Source of the DNA: Lactobacillales bacterium
Lineage (GTDB): Bacteria; Bacillota; Bacilli; Lactobacillales; Streptococcaceae
Assembly: GCA_031261705.1 (NCBI GenBank)
Contig: JAISJD010000001.1
Location: forward strand, 1 to 64,000
Length of the DNA: 64,000 bases
Direction of reading: 5' to 3'
Below the pieces are notes generated by a model that was not told where the DNA came from, ran no database searches, and saw nothing but the letters and a program-made list of their open reading frames with translations. The position numbers and the translations under genes were made by a program. This document shows, piece by piece, positions 56,461-64,000 of the stretch. Position 1 is the stretch's first letter. Every line of letters starts with the position of its first letter.

Positions 56461-57602
56461 CCTTGTTGAAATAATTTATAAGTTTGCGCACTAACGACAC
56501 ATAAGCCAGCTTTTGCGACCTCTGGCATTAGCGCCTGTTTCAAAGTATTCGCTTGAAGTTGAATGGAGAAAACACCCGCAAACATTTTTTCTAGCTCCCC
56601 TAGCGTTTCTTCCCTGCGACCCGCTAAGGCAATCACGGGAACCTGTGCTTTTTTAGCCAGCTCTGCCACTTTCATAGGTACCTTTCCAAAACTGGATTGG
56701 CGGTCAATCGAGCCTTCACCTGTATAGACAAGGGTGGCGGTCGAAATTGCTCGTTCCAAGCCGATAAGCTGAGCAATCACCTCAAACCCCGACTGATTGG
56801 TTCCACCCAGCACCGCTAAACCACCACCTAAGCCGCCTGCCGCACCCGACCCTTGAAACATCTGTAAATCAACACCTGTTTGTACTTGGACGATTTTCGC
56901 CACTCGTAATAAAGCCTTATCTAATTGAATGATTTGCTCTGGAGTAGCACCTTTTTGTTTTGCAAAAATATGTGCTGCCCCATTTTCTCCTCCATAGAAA
57001 CTTGTTACGTCACTTGCTAAAATCAACGTTTTCTCATGAAACATTTCTAACACTCCGCAAAAATCTAGGCTAGAAAAAGGTTGAAGTAGCGGATTACCAA
57101 GCGGAGAAAACTCATTTCCTGCCGTATCTAGTAGCTTTACACCGAGCGCCTGCCACAAGCCCAACCCACCGTCCGTCGTGCCACTGCCCCCAAGAAAAAC
57201 AATGAACTGTTGTGCCTTGCGTTTCAGAGCGTCTGCCAGCACCACACCTACCCCGTAAGAAGTTCCCTGAATCACGATTTCAGCAGTTGGCTCCACCAAG
57301 TGTAAGCCGATTATTTTCGCACTTTCGATAATCGCCGTTCGTACCCCGTGAAGAGTGGTTAGCACATAGTCCACCTCAATTTCCCTAGAAAGTAAGTCCA
57401 CTGTCTGAATAGTTACGATTTCTTTTTCTGAAAGTCCCTTTTGTACGGCGGAAAGGCTCCCCTCACCCCCGTCCGCAATCTCAAAAACTTCTACTTTTGC
57501 GCTCGAGTCTTGTGCCTGAATCCCTTGAGCAACTGCTTGTCCTGCCTCTAAACTCGATATACTTCCCTTGAAAGAGTCCATAGCGATGACTATTTTTTCC
57601 AT
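56442..57602 (-). CDS. glxK: glycerate kinase
   Basis: A 386-residue GlxK/GarK-family kinase that phosphorylates D-glycerate. The family opening MDSFKGSISSLEAGQA is present. IADGGEGSLSAV, the FLGGSGTTDGGLGLWQALGV loop and GSGAAGGLGGGLAVLGG follow. ATG 57602 has GGAGGG at normal spacing, and this site follows directly after the TTAGCTCTGTA end of the hairpin repeat copy C. It is monocistronic, with no neighbouring glycerate or glyoxylate genes. Confidence 0.92.
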   Translation of the reverse strand: MEKIVIAMDSFKGSISSLEAGQAVAQGIQAQDSSAKVEVFEIADGGEGSLSAVQKGLSEKEIVTIQTVDLLSREIEVDYVLTTLHGVRTAIIESAKIIGLHLVEPTAEIVIQGTSYGVGVVLADALKRKAQQFIVFLGGSGTTDGGLGLWQALGVKLLDTAGNEFSPLGNPLLQPFSSLDFCGVLEMFHEKTLILASDVTSFYGGENGAAHIFAKQKGATPEQIIQLDKALLRVAKIVQVQTGVDLQMFQGSGAAGGLGGGLAVLGGTNQSGFEVIAQLIGLERAISTATLVYTGEGSIDRQSSFGKVPMKVAELAKKAQVPVIALAGRREETLGELEKMFAGVFSIQLQANTLKQALMPEVAKAGLCVVSAQTYKLFQQGKEPPA

Positions 57603-57611
57603 TCGACTTCC

Positions 57612-57733
57612 CTCCAATTTACAGAGCTAAGAGAAGCGGGAGAAAGCGAGAAAAATAGAAAAAGCACGTGATGATGTTTTTTATCATTGCGGGGTTTTAT
57701 CTTTTTTCTTGTATTTCTGCTCCTCGTGCTCGA
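57612..57733 (-). repeat. dispersed hairpin repeat, copy C (leader of glycerate kinase)
   Basis: Read on the minus strand it begins TCGAGCACGAGGAGCAG and ends T-CTTAGCTCTGTAAATTGGAG. The arms match copies B1/B2, but the central stem is ATGAT/ATCAT instead of AAGGC/GCCTT. The sequence changed on both sides while pairing was kept. Confidence 0.75.
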
Positions 57734-57758
57734 TTGCTCCTTTGTATTATCTCCCTAA

Positions 57759-57767
57759 ATTATACCA
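57759..57767 (-). promoter_or_regulatory. extended -10 promoter of glycerate kinase
   Basis: TGG-TATAAT on the minus strand, about 20 nt before repeat copy C, so the repeat is transcribed in the leader. Confidence 0.6.
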
Positions 57768-57797
57768 GTTTTAAGTGGGTTTCTTCGTTTTCCGCAC

Positions 57798-57964
57798 AAA
57801 AAAGCACCGTCCAAACATCGGGGAGATGAATGTTAACGGTGCAAATTGATTTTCAATTTTTTTTGGGGGAGAAAAATTGAAAACGATTAAGTACAGAACT
57901 ATTCTTACTATGTGCTTGTTTTGTTTCCAAAACACGAGGGATAAAGCTTATGTTTTCGTCCTGT
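57798..57964 (-). ncRNA. candidate small RNA with C-rich loops
   Basis: The minus strand carries a 12-bp perfect hairpin TTTTCAATTTTT/AAAAATTGAAAA (57883-57872 with 57861-57850) whose loop is CTCCCCCAAA. A terminator GCACCGT/ACGGTGC (57842-57836 with 57810-57804) follows, with upper loop CATCTCCCCGATG and then TTTTTT. A good promoter lies at 57971-57999, giving an RNA of about 167 nt. Exposed CUCCCC loops are the typical seed of Firmicute sRNAs acting on ribosome-binding sites. No protein frame is evident. Confidence 0.62.
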
Positions 57965-57970
57965 AAAGAC

Positions 57971-57999
57971 ATAATACAATAACATAATACAAATGTAAA
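57971..57999 (-). promoter_or_regulatory. promoter of the C-rich small RNA
   Basis: TTTACA (57999-57994), 17 nt, TATTAT (57976-57971) on the minus strand. The remaining spacer to 58189 is A/T-rich; TGT-TAAAAT near 58146 is a probable extended -10 for yfhO on the plus strand. Confidence 0.6.
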
Positions 58000-58189
58000 T
58001 ACATTTCTAACTAATTTATTTACATAATGTCATAGTTGTTTTTAATTTAATTAAATAACTCGAGTTACTGACAAAACGTATTTTGAATTACGCCCCTTTT
58101 TTGAAATTTTTTAGAATTATTGAATAATCAAGTAGTCGCTGTGTTAAAATGAAAATAAACGATTATTCACAAAAAAAGAGGACAACCTT

Positions 58190-60796
58190 ATGAAAGAAAA
58201 AATAAAACAATTTATCAAAATAAATGGACGTTATGGTTTAACAAGCTTTTTACTTCCTGCTGGGATTCTATTTTTCGTCTATCTTAATCTAGGAATTTAC
58301 TGGGGAAGTGCGCGAAGTGTCTTGGCAAGTGATGCGTTTGCCCAATTTTCCAATTTTCATGCGAGCTTTAATAACGTACTGCACGGAAAACAGAGTATTT
58401 TATACACCTGGAACGCTTCATTAGGGCTAAATTATTTCTCTCTTGTCGCCTACTATCTTGGCGGAATCTTCACTCCGATTGTGTTCTTTTTTAACAATGA
58501 GAATATCCCCAACGCCCTATATCTTATCACCCTACTAAAAGTTGGTTCGGCTGGGCTTACCTTTTGGATTTTTGCCCGAAATACGTATAAAATTCCACGT
58601 TGGGGGCATGTAGCGCTTGCCGTTCCCTACGCCCTGATGAGCTTTGCAATGGCACATTCTGAAATCATCATGTGGCTGGACACTTTCGTCTGGCTCCCAC
58701 TCGTGATTTTAGGAATTCATCGGGTCATGGATGAGAACAAGCCTGTCTTACTCTATGTCAGCTATCTTTTGCTGTTTTTATCGAATTTCTACATGGGCTT
58801 TATGGTGGGCGTGTTCAGCTTTTTATACTTCTGGGTGCGGACGGCAACAGATTTCAAACACTACCGCTCAAGAATCTGGGCGTATTTACGAACCTCGCTC
58901 CTTGCGGGAATAGGCTCGTTTCTGATCGTCCTACCAATGTATCTTGACCTGCGTGAAAATGGGGAAAAGTTGACCCAAATGACACGCTTAAAAACCGAGG
59001 ACACGGGGGTCTGGGATATTGTCTTTAAAAACTTCATTGGATCTTATGACACGACCAAATATCACTCGATTCCTTTTATTTATATCGGGCTAGTTCCACT
59101 CGTTTTCATGATTTTTTATTTCGTCTCACGAGCGATTCCTTGGAAAAACAAGCTCCTTTATGCGGGGCTACTTGCGGTTTTAATCGCCAGCTTTTACTTT
59201 GAATGGCTCAATCTGGCATGGCAAGGGTTCCATTCGCCCAACATGTTTTTGTTCCGATTTAGCTTTTTGTTCTCGTTCTTGGTGATTCATCTGGCGGGGT
59301 TGGGACTCGAGAAACTCTCTCATTCCGAGGTGGATAAGCTTCTAGGCGTCTTTCTCGTCGTGGCTGCCATCTTTGGCGTGGCGCATGGCTTTGCGCACAC
59401 CGAGTATAAATTTATCACCACAGAAAATGTCTTGTTGACTTTCCTATTTTTAACGCTTTATTTTGCGGCAATTTTCAGCTTTGAGTACCTGCATTTTCCG
59501 ATTCAGCGCCTGATGATTTTACTTCTCCTGCTCATGAGTGCGGAGAGTGTGCTAAATACAAATGGCATGTTATCGGGCATTTTAAAGGATTGGAACTATG
59601 CGTCGGCGAGCCTTTACCAAGATCCACATGACAATATCGAAGACCTCGTGACGATTGCGGATAAGGATGAAAAAGAGTTTTACCGCTTGGAAAATCTCCA
59701 AGATATTTCCGCCAATGATAATCTGAATTTTGGGTATAGCGGGATTAATTTTTTCAGCTCCATTCGTAACCGACATTCCTCAAGCTTTCTCAATGAAATG
59801 GGCTTCAAGTCTGCTGGAACGAACCTCAACATTCGCTACGACAACAATACACTACTCATGGATAGCTTGGTTGGTATGACCTATAATATTGATACAGGAA
59901 ACCCAATGAAATACGGCTTTACTCAAAAGGCACAATCGCAAAGCTACCATTTATATAAAAATGCGAACAGCCTGCCTCTTGGTATCCTGACCAATGAAAA
60001 AATTTACGAATTTAAGACGTTACCCAAGGACAATCTCGCCAATCAGAGAAACCTCTTCAATCAGCTGGCAGGAGAAACCTATCAATATTTTTCTTTCTTT
60101 GTGCCAAATTTGATTGAGACTCAGAATACAAACGAACGGAAAAATGGCGATACTACAGTGACTTTTACTGAAAAAACAGCCAATCAATCGAAGATTTTGA
60201 CGTATCAAGTCGATGTTCCCGCCAATACGCAAGCCTATGTGAGCCTGTTTGCGACAAATATGAGCGAAATTGGCAGCTCCGATGTTTCGGTGACGGTCAA
60301 CGGAGAAACGCATAAGTCACAAATGGATATTACCGGACAATACTGTAATCTCGGATACTATGCCAAAGCAACCACGGTGAAATTTTCCGTGAATTTCTAT
60401 GGAAGTAGCTCCGTCACATTGATTCCGCCAAAAGTTTTACGCCTTGACACGGCGAAATTCCAAGCAGCTGTGGAAAATATCAAGGCAAGAGGCGTGACCC
60501 TTTCGACTGGAAAGCGCTCGGCAAGTGGGCAAGTCACCGCAACGAAGGAGGACAATATTCTTTACACCACGATTCCTTACGATAAAGGGTGGAAAGCCTA
60601 TGTGGACGGAAAAAAAGTCTCCATCAAGCCGACCCAAAATGCGTTTGTCACACTTAAACTTCTAGCTGGGAAACACCAAGTGAAATTCGTTTATCTTCCA
60701 CAAGGATTTGTGATAGGCGCCCTCTGCTTTATCCTAAGTCTCACTCTCTTTACAGCTAGTGAATGGTGGCGAAGAAAGAGAAAAAATAAAAGGTAG
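58190..60796 (+). CDS. YfhO-family polytopic membrane protein
   Basis: An 868-residue GT-C-like membrane protein with about 12 N-terminal transmembrane helices and a large extracellular region (about 470-830). One further helix near the C-terminus is followed by a basic tail (RRKRKNKR). The family pattern LASDAFAQFSNFHASFNNVL, then WNASLGLNYFSLVAYYLGG, and the C-terminal PYDKGWKAYVDGKKV are clear. YfhO-type proteins in Bacillus and Listeria are linked to glycosylation of lipoteichoic or wall polymers; that role is inferred here. The gene is monocistronic. Confidence 0.88.
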   Translation: MKEKIKQFIKINGRYGLTSFLLPAGILFFVYLNLGIYWGSARSVLASDAFAQFSNFHASFNNVLHGKQSILYTWNASLGLNYFSLVAYYLGGIFTPIVFFFNNENIPNALYLITLLKVGSAGLTFWIFARNTYKIPRWGHVALAVPYALMSFAMAHSEIIMWLDTFVWLPLVILGIHRVMDENKPVLLYVSYLLLFLSNFYMGFMVGVFSFLYFWVRTATDFKHYRSRIWAYLRTSLLAGIGSFLIVLPMYLDLRENGEKLTQMTRLKTEDTGVWDIVFKNFIGSYDTTKYHSIPFIYIGLVPLVFMIFYFVSRAIPWKNKLLYAGLLAVLIASFYFEWLNLAWQGFHSPNMFLFRFSFLFSFLVIHLAGLGLEKLSHSEVDKLLGVFLVVAAIFGVAHGFAHTEYKFITTENVLLTFLFLTLYFAAIFSFEYLHFPIQRLMILLLLLMSAESVLNTNGMLSGILKDWNYASASLYQDPHDNIEDLVTIADKDEKEFYRLENLQDISANDNLNFGYSGINFFSSIRNRHSSSFLNEMGFKSAGTNLNIRYDNNTLLMDSLVGMTYNIDTGNPMKYGFTQKAQSQSYHLYKNANSLPLGILTNEKIYEFKTLPKDNLANQRNLFNQLAGETYQYFSFFVPNLIETQNTNERKNGDTTVTFTEKTANQSKILTYQVDVPANTQAYVSLFATNMSEIGSSDVSVTVNGETHKSQMDITGQYCNLGYYAKATTVKFSVNFYGSSSVTLIPPKVLRLDTAKFQAAVENIKARGVTLSTGKRSASGQVTATKEDNILYTTIPYDKGWKAYVDGKKVSIKPTQNAFVTLKLLAGKHQVKFVYLPQGFVIGALCFILSLTLFTASEWWRRKRKNKR

Positions 60797-60813
60797 CCCG
60801 TTGCATAACTCGT

Positions 60814-60907
60814 ACACTTGAATAGCAAGTGGCGGAGAGGAAAGCAACAAATATCAGCTTTCCTATACTAACGAAGAATAAAAGCCACTCAACTTGGGTG
60901 GCTTTTT
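60814..60907 (+). terminator. hairpin series and terminator after yfhO
   Basis: CACTTG/CAAGTG (60814-60830), AGGAAAGC/GCTTTCCT (60837-60863) and a terminator GCCACTC/GGGTGGC (60883-60901) followed by TTTTTT. The last stem also serves the convergent gene at 60926. The first two hairpins could belong to a 3' UTR-derived RNA. Confidence 0.7.
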
Positions 60908-60925
60908 TGCTGGATTCAATTTTTT

Positions 60926-61369
60926 TCAAAACCATGTTTGTAGCATCTCTTGAGCGGAGATATATTCTAAGTACCACATGGTGTTATTGGTAACATCTTC
61001 TTCCGTCACCCCAATTTTCACGTCTAGGTCAAAAAAGAGCCGCGCACTATTGGTGGAAAAATAACCCGTCTTACTTTCGACAAAGACTAGCAGCAAATTT
61101 TCATCTGGTGCTTGCTCATTTTTAATCTCACGATATTGCCCTTCCTCTGAAAAATAAAGCTCGCTCGTCTTTTCCTTGATAATCTTATAAATGGAAAATT
61201 GCAAATCTTTTTCCTGTAATTTTAGCTCCTCATTGGTGTATGCGTGAATCATATTTTCAATTTCCCCACGCAAATAAACTTCCGGCAGGCAGTCACACGG
61301 TGCGGGGGCAACGGTAAACTCGCTAGTTAAAATATTAATTAGTTTCTTTGCAATAGGATTCTCTACCAT
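60926..61369 (-). CDS. hypothetical protein, 147 aa
   Basis: I do not recognise this family. The protein is soluble and acidic, with Cys residues in APCDCLPE and a beta-rich middle (ENLLLVFVESKTGYFSTNSARLFF). A GGAGG ribosome-binding site lies about 12 nt before ATG 61369. It is flanked by divergent and convergent genes and is probably monocistronic. Confidence 0.65.
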   Translation of the reverse strand: MVENPIAKKLINILTSEFTVAPAPCDCLPEVYLRGEIENMIHAYTNEELKLQEKDLQFSIYKIIKEKTSELYFSEEGQYREIKNEQAPDENLLLVFVESKTGYFSTNSARLFFDLDVKIGVTEEDVTNNTMWYLEYISAQEMLQTWF

Positions 61370-61567
61370 TTCTACTAAATTCCTCCTCAGCCTAAGAAAA
61401 CGCTTACTAAAAATAATATATCATATGAAAAGAAAAGTGCAAGTCCCTTTTTTTATTTTTTTTGCCGAATTTTTGGAAGAATAAAAAAATGTTCCATTAT
61501 GGGCAAAGTGTTGTACCTGTCTTTAGATGCCTAGTAAAATAGAAGTATCAAGAGGGGAGAGAAGCTT

Positions 61568-61969
61568 ATGTTACGCATATTACGTTATTTTTTATTGATT
61601 GTAATTCCATACGGTTTTCTATTTCTCATTCTGAATCACCGATTAAAGTTAAATGCACCTTTTGCTCGGACCATGCTCCCTGGCTGGGAGATCGTTTTTG
61701 AATTAAGTGCTACAATGATTTATGTTTTTCTATTGATTCTCCTATCACTTTGGGCAAGAAATGATTATGGAAAAAAGGTTCTCCTTATTCTATTCATTGT
61801 TGGCACCTTAATTTCCATTGGTGTGACAATTGGTCTAAGTCTGCAAATTACTTCACCGTATTATTTGCTGGCCTATCCTATTATTAGTGTACCAATTAGT
61901 TTTTATTTGGGGAATTTAGTTTTTCTGGTAATTTATACAAAAGTTGAAAAAAGCCGTCCCTCAAGTTGA
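61568..61969 (+). CDS. small integral membrane protein, 133 aa
   Basis: The protein has four hydrophobic segments (about 5-24, 42-62, 70-92 and 97-122) and no recognisable catalytic motif. I do not recognise the family. GGGGAGAG precedes ATG 61568. The stop codon lies inside the stem of a bidirectional terminator. Confidence 0.7.
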   Translation: MLRILRYFLLIVIPYGFLFLILNHRLKLNAPFARTMLPGWEIVFELSATMIYVFLLILLSLWARNDYGKKVLLILFIVGTLISIGVTIGLSLQITSPYYLLAYPIISVPISFYLGNLVFLVIYTKVEKSRPSS

Positions 61970-61980
61970 GTGACGGCTTT
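61947..61980. terminator. bidirectional terminator
   Basis: AGCCGTC-C-CTCAA and TTGAG-T-GACGGCT form the stem (61951-61977), with A and T runs at either side, between the convergent genes at 61568 and 61985. Confidence 0.88.
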
Positions 61981-61984
61981 TGGA

Positions 61985-62503
61985 TTAAAATGCAGCAATT
62001 AGATAACAAATTCCGCTTACCATGAAATAACATCCAACTAAGAATGCTAAAGTTAAAGCTGAGGTTAGAGGATTAAATAATAGGCATAGACCGATAATAA
62101 TACCCAAAATATTAATAACAATCATAAACCAATAATAACCTTTGCTAATTTCTTTGAAAGAGCCTGAAATAAATAACTCCCAAATAGAATCAATAATGAA
62201 CCAAACTGCAAAGATATAAGGTAGCGCTACAAGTCCAGCTTGCATATTAAACAATAAGAAGATACCAAAAACTAAATCTAAGATTCCAAGAATAATCAAT
62301 GAAGTTGATTTTGCTCCCGTATATTCTTTTACTTTACTACGTACAAACAATTCAAAAATCCCTTTAAGAATTGCTAAAACAGAGAAAAACAGTACAACAG
62401 CAACTAAATCACTTGCTGGATCTTGGAACGCCATGAGCGCTACAAAAATAAAAAGCAAACCTAAAATAAAGTATGCCCAGTTAAATTTTCTTTCTTTTGT
62501 CAT
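61985..62503 (-). CDS. HdeD/DUF308-family membrane protein
   Basis: A 172-residue protein with six hydrophobic helices arranged as three similar pairs, typical of the HdeD/DUF308 family (FILGLLFIFVALMAFQDP, ILGILDLVFGIFLLFNM, NILGIIIGLCLLFNP). In enterobacteria HdeD is linked to acid resistance; the role here is unknown. The ribosome-binding site is AAGGAAGG. A good promoter lies at 62583-62611. Confidence 0.85.
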   Translation of the reverse strand: MTKERKFNWAYFILGLLFIFVALMAFQDPASDLVAVVLFFSVLAILKGIFELFVRSKVKEYTGAKSTSLIILGILDLVFGIFLLFNMQAGLVALPYIFAVWFIIDSIWELFISGSFKEISKGYYWFMIVINILGIIIGLCLLFNPLTSALTLAFLVGCYFMVSGICYLIAAF

Positions 62504-62582
62504 AATAAATCATCCTTCCTTTTAATAGAGAATGGTTTCCTCTACATCATTCTTATCAGTCATGCCAGTTATGACTATATAA

Positions 62583-62611
62583 AACATAACGCTAACAATT
62601 TTATTTGTCAA
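62583..62611 (-). promoter_or_regulatory. promoter of the HdeD-family gene
   Basis: TTGACA (62611-62606), 17 nt, TATGTT (62588-62583) on the minus strand. Between 62612 and 62847 I see only A/T-rich sequence with no gene. Confidence 0.65.
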
Positions 62612-62847
62612 ATATCTATGCTCTTATAAAGAGATTCTATAAATAACAGAAACAGTCAATAATTCCCTGATAAATCTCATATAAAATTGCACAAAAAAGA
62701 AATAAATCGCTACCAATGCCTTGAAAATCATCATCAACTTTCTAATCAAAAATCCGATAGAATTTGCTCTATTTTCTAAATTCTAAAAATATATTCCTAA
62801 ATTTGATAACACTTTTTAACTTCCAACATTCTTTTATTAGAGGAAAT

Positions 62848-62889
62848 AAAAAACAGCGAAACTCAGAAAGAATTCCCTGAATTTTGCTG
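62848..62889 (-). terminator. terminator of the cystine-type symporter gene
   Basis: CAGCAAAATTCAG (62889-62877) pairs with CTGAGTTTCGCTG (62866-62854), twelve pairs with one mismatch, followed by TTTTTT. Confidence 0.82.
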
Positions 62890-62968
62890 CTTTTCTATTT
62901 TTTTTCGTTTTCCCATTCTAAAGCCTAATACTACGCATGATTTAATTGTTAGAAAAAATCGAACGTTT

Positions 62969-64000
62969 TTAATAATTCGACTCAATCACCGTACTATCAT
63001 CATTCAAAATCTTCGTATCAAATTCGCCGATTCTTCTTGAGGTTACGACACCAGCCACCATGCTATCGCTCACATTAATTGCGGTACGCGCCATGTCGAT
63101 TAGCGGTTCGACTGAGATGACCAAACCAACAATCGCAATCGGTAAATTCAATGTTCCTAGAACGATGAGAGAAGCAAAGGTTGCGCCCCCGCCGACACCA
63201 GCCACACCGAAAGAACTAATCGTCACAACTGCTATAATCGTCAAGATATATAAGGGACTAAAGACATCAATCCCTACAGTCGGAGCGACAATCGCTGCCA
63301 ACATCGCTGGATAAACACCTGCACAGCCATTTTGACCGATAGATAAGCCAAAACTTGCCGCAAAGTTAGCCGTTGCTTCATCGACTCCTAGTGCTTTGGT
63401 TTGCGTTTCGATATTTAAAGGCAACGCTGCAGCGCTAGAACGAGCGGTAAAGGCAAAGCTGAGTACTGTCCAAGCTTTTTTTACGTATTTCACTGGGCTG
63501 ACCTTGTTTGCGGATAAAATCAACAAATGAAGTAGGAACACAACAATCAAAGCAGAAAGGGAAGCAACGACAAATTTCCCAAGATTGATAATTGCCTTGA
63601 CATCACTCGTTGCAGCAACCTTTAAGATTAAAGCAAAAATTCCGTAAGGCGTCAAACGCAAGACCAACGTCACAATTCTCATCACGATTTTGTATAAGCT
63701 ATTGATGATTTTCGCAAAGAAATCTGCTGTTTTCTCATCCTTTTTCTTCACTCCAAGATAAGCAACGCCGACAAATGCAGAGAAAATCACTACAGCAATC
63801 GTACTTGTGGAGCGGCTACCAGATAAATCTGCAAAAATATTAGTAGGAATAAAACTTACGATTTGCTCAGGAATCGTCAAATCAGCCACCGCTGCTTGAC
63901 GTTCTCCTAAAGCGGCAATTTTCGCTGTTTCAGCTGCTCCTTTGACAAAGGTTGCTCCGTCCAAATGGAAAACAAACACGCTAAGAATGCCGATAAATGC
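62969..64000 (-). CDS. dicarboxylate/amino acid:cation symporter, probably L-cystine (TcyP-like), partial
   Basis: The C-terminal 343 residues of a DAACS-family symporter; the reading frame stays open to the window edge, so the N-terminus lies outside. The hairpin-2 serine-rich segment FTARSSAAALPLNIE and the GQNGCAGVYPAMLA and VAGVGGGATFASLIVLG regions match cystine transporters of the TcyP type better than glutamate carriers. It should import cystine with a cation. The terminator is at 62848-62889. Confidence 0.85.
   Translation of the reverse strand, partial: AFIGILSVFVFHLDGATFVKGAAETAKIAALGERQAAVADLTIPEQIVSFIPTNIFADLSGSRSTSTIAVVIFSAFVGVAYLGVKKKDEKTADFFAKIINSLYKIVMRIVTLVLRLTPYGIFALILKVAATSDVKAIINLGKFVVASLSALIVVFLLHLLILSANKVSPVKYVKKAWTVLSFAFTARSSAAALPLNIETQTKALGVDEATANFAASFGLSIGQNGCAGVYPAMLAAIVAPTVGIDVFSPLYILTIIAVVTISSFGVAGVGGGATFASLIVLGTLNLPIAIVGLVISVEPLIDMARTAINVSDSMVAGVVTSRRIGEFDTKILNDDSTVIESNY

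Overview
The window is low-GC Firmicute DNA. It is most consistent with an Enterococcus-like member of the Enterococcaceae. The evidence is the S10-spc-alpha ribosomal locus running rpsJ to rplQ with no map gene between adk and infA, the ecfA1-ecfA2-ecfT-truA block after rplQ, a WxL/WxLIP surface-protein locus with Mga-like regulators, an EbsC-type deacylase, and strong AGGAGG ribosome-binding sites with A/T-rich promoters. I see no transposase, phage or CRISPR sequence. The species is an inference.

Layout. 1-6.6 kb: a small hydrophobic peptide gene, a DeoR regulator, a secreted GH73/LysM autolysin, thiol peroxidase under a candidate PerR box, ebsC, and a PNPOx-like flavoprotein divergent from an HxlR regulator. 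7-11.6 kb: BrnQ and two convergent Mga-like regulators. 11.7-18.4 kb: a minus-strand WxL operon (WxL protein, WxLIP, short anchored protein with a non-canonical motif, two large WxL proteins, small membrane protein). Its promoter region carries repeated motifs. 19-22.9 kb: a structured RNA, a 58-aa membrane protein, trpS, a YwlG-like gene, pdxK and truA. 23-40.4 kb: the ECF transporter module and the complete ribosomal superoperon with its leader and promoter. 40.8-47.5 kb: a heterodimeric multidrug ABC exporter with its MarR regulator, a TetR regulator and an AbrB-DUF998 membrane protein. 47.5-53.3 kb: a polysaccharide deacetylase, metY under a T-box, tRNA-Leu(AAG), a nucleotidyltransferase relic, dnaB and a D,D-carboxypeptidase. 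53.5-64 kb: an orphan AgrC/AgrA-type two-component system, a DUF1828/1829 protein, glycerate kinase, YfhO, small membrane proteins and the C-terminal part of a cystine-type symporter.

The most unusual content is non-coding. (1) A dispersed ~120-bp element has conserved ends (TCGAGCACGAG and TTAGCTCTGTA) and a variable but always self-complementary centre. It sits in the same orientation just upstream of the ribosome-binding sites of ebsC, marR (two tandem copies) and glycerate kinase, and a fragment lies before hxlR. (2) A minus-strand RNA of ~157 nt near 19.1 kb has its own promoter, a three-way junction whose G-U pairs exist only on that strand, and a terminator. (3) Two candidate sRNAs, near 23.1 and 57.9 kb, have C-rich loops typical of Firmicute sRNAs that target ribosome-binding sites. 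(4) A motif with identical spacing occurs before tetR and again beyond the ABC exporter.

All functional calls come from reading protein motifs and sequence patterns. No database search or folding program was run. RNA structures were paired by hand.
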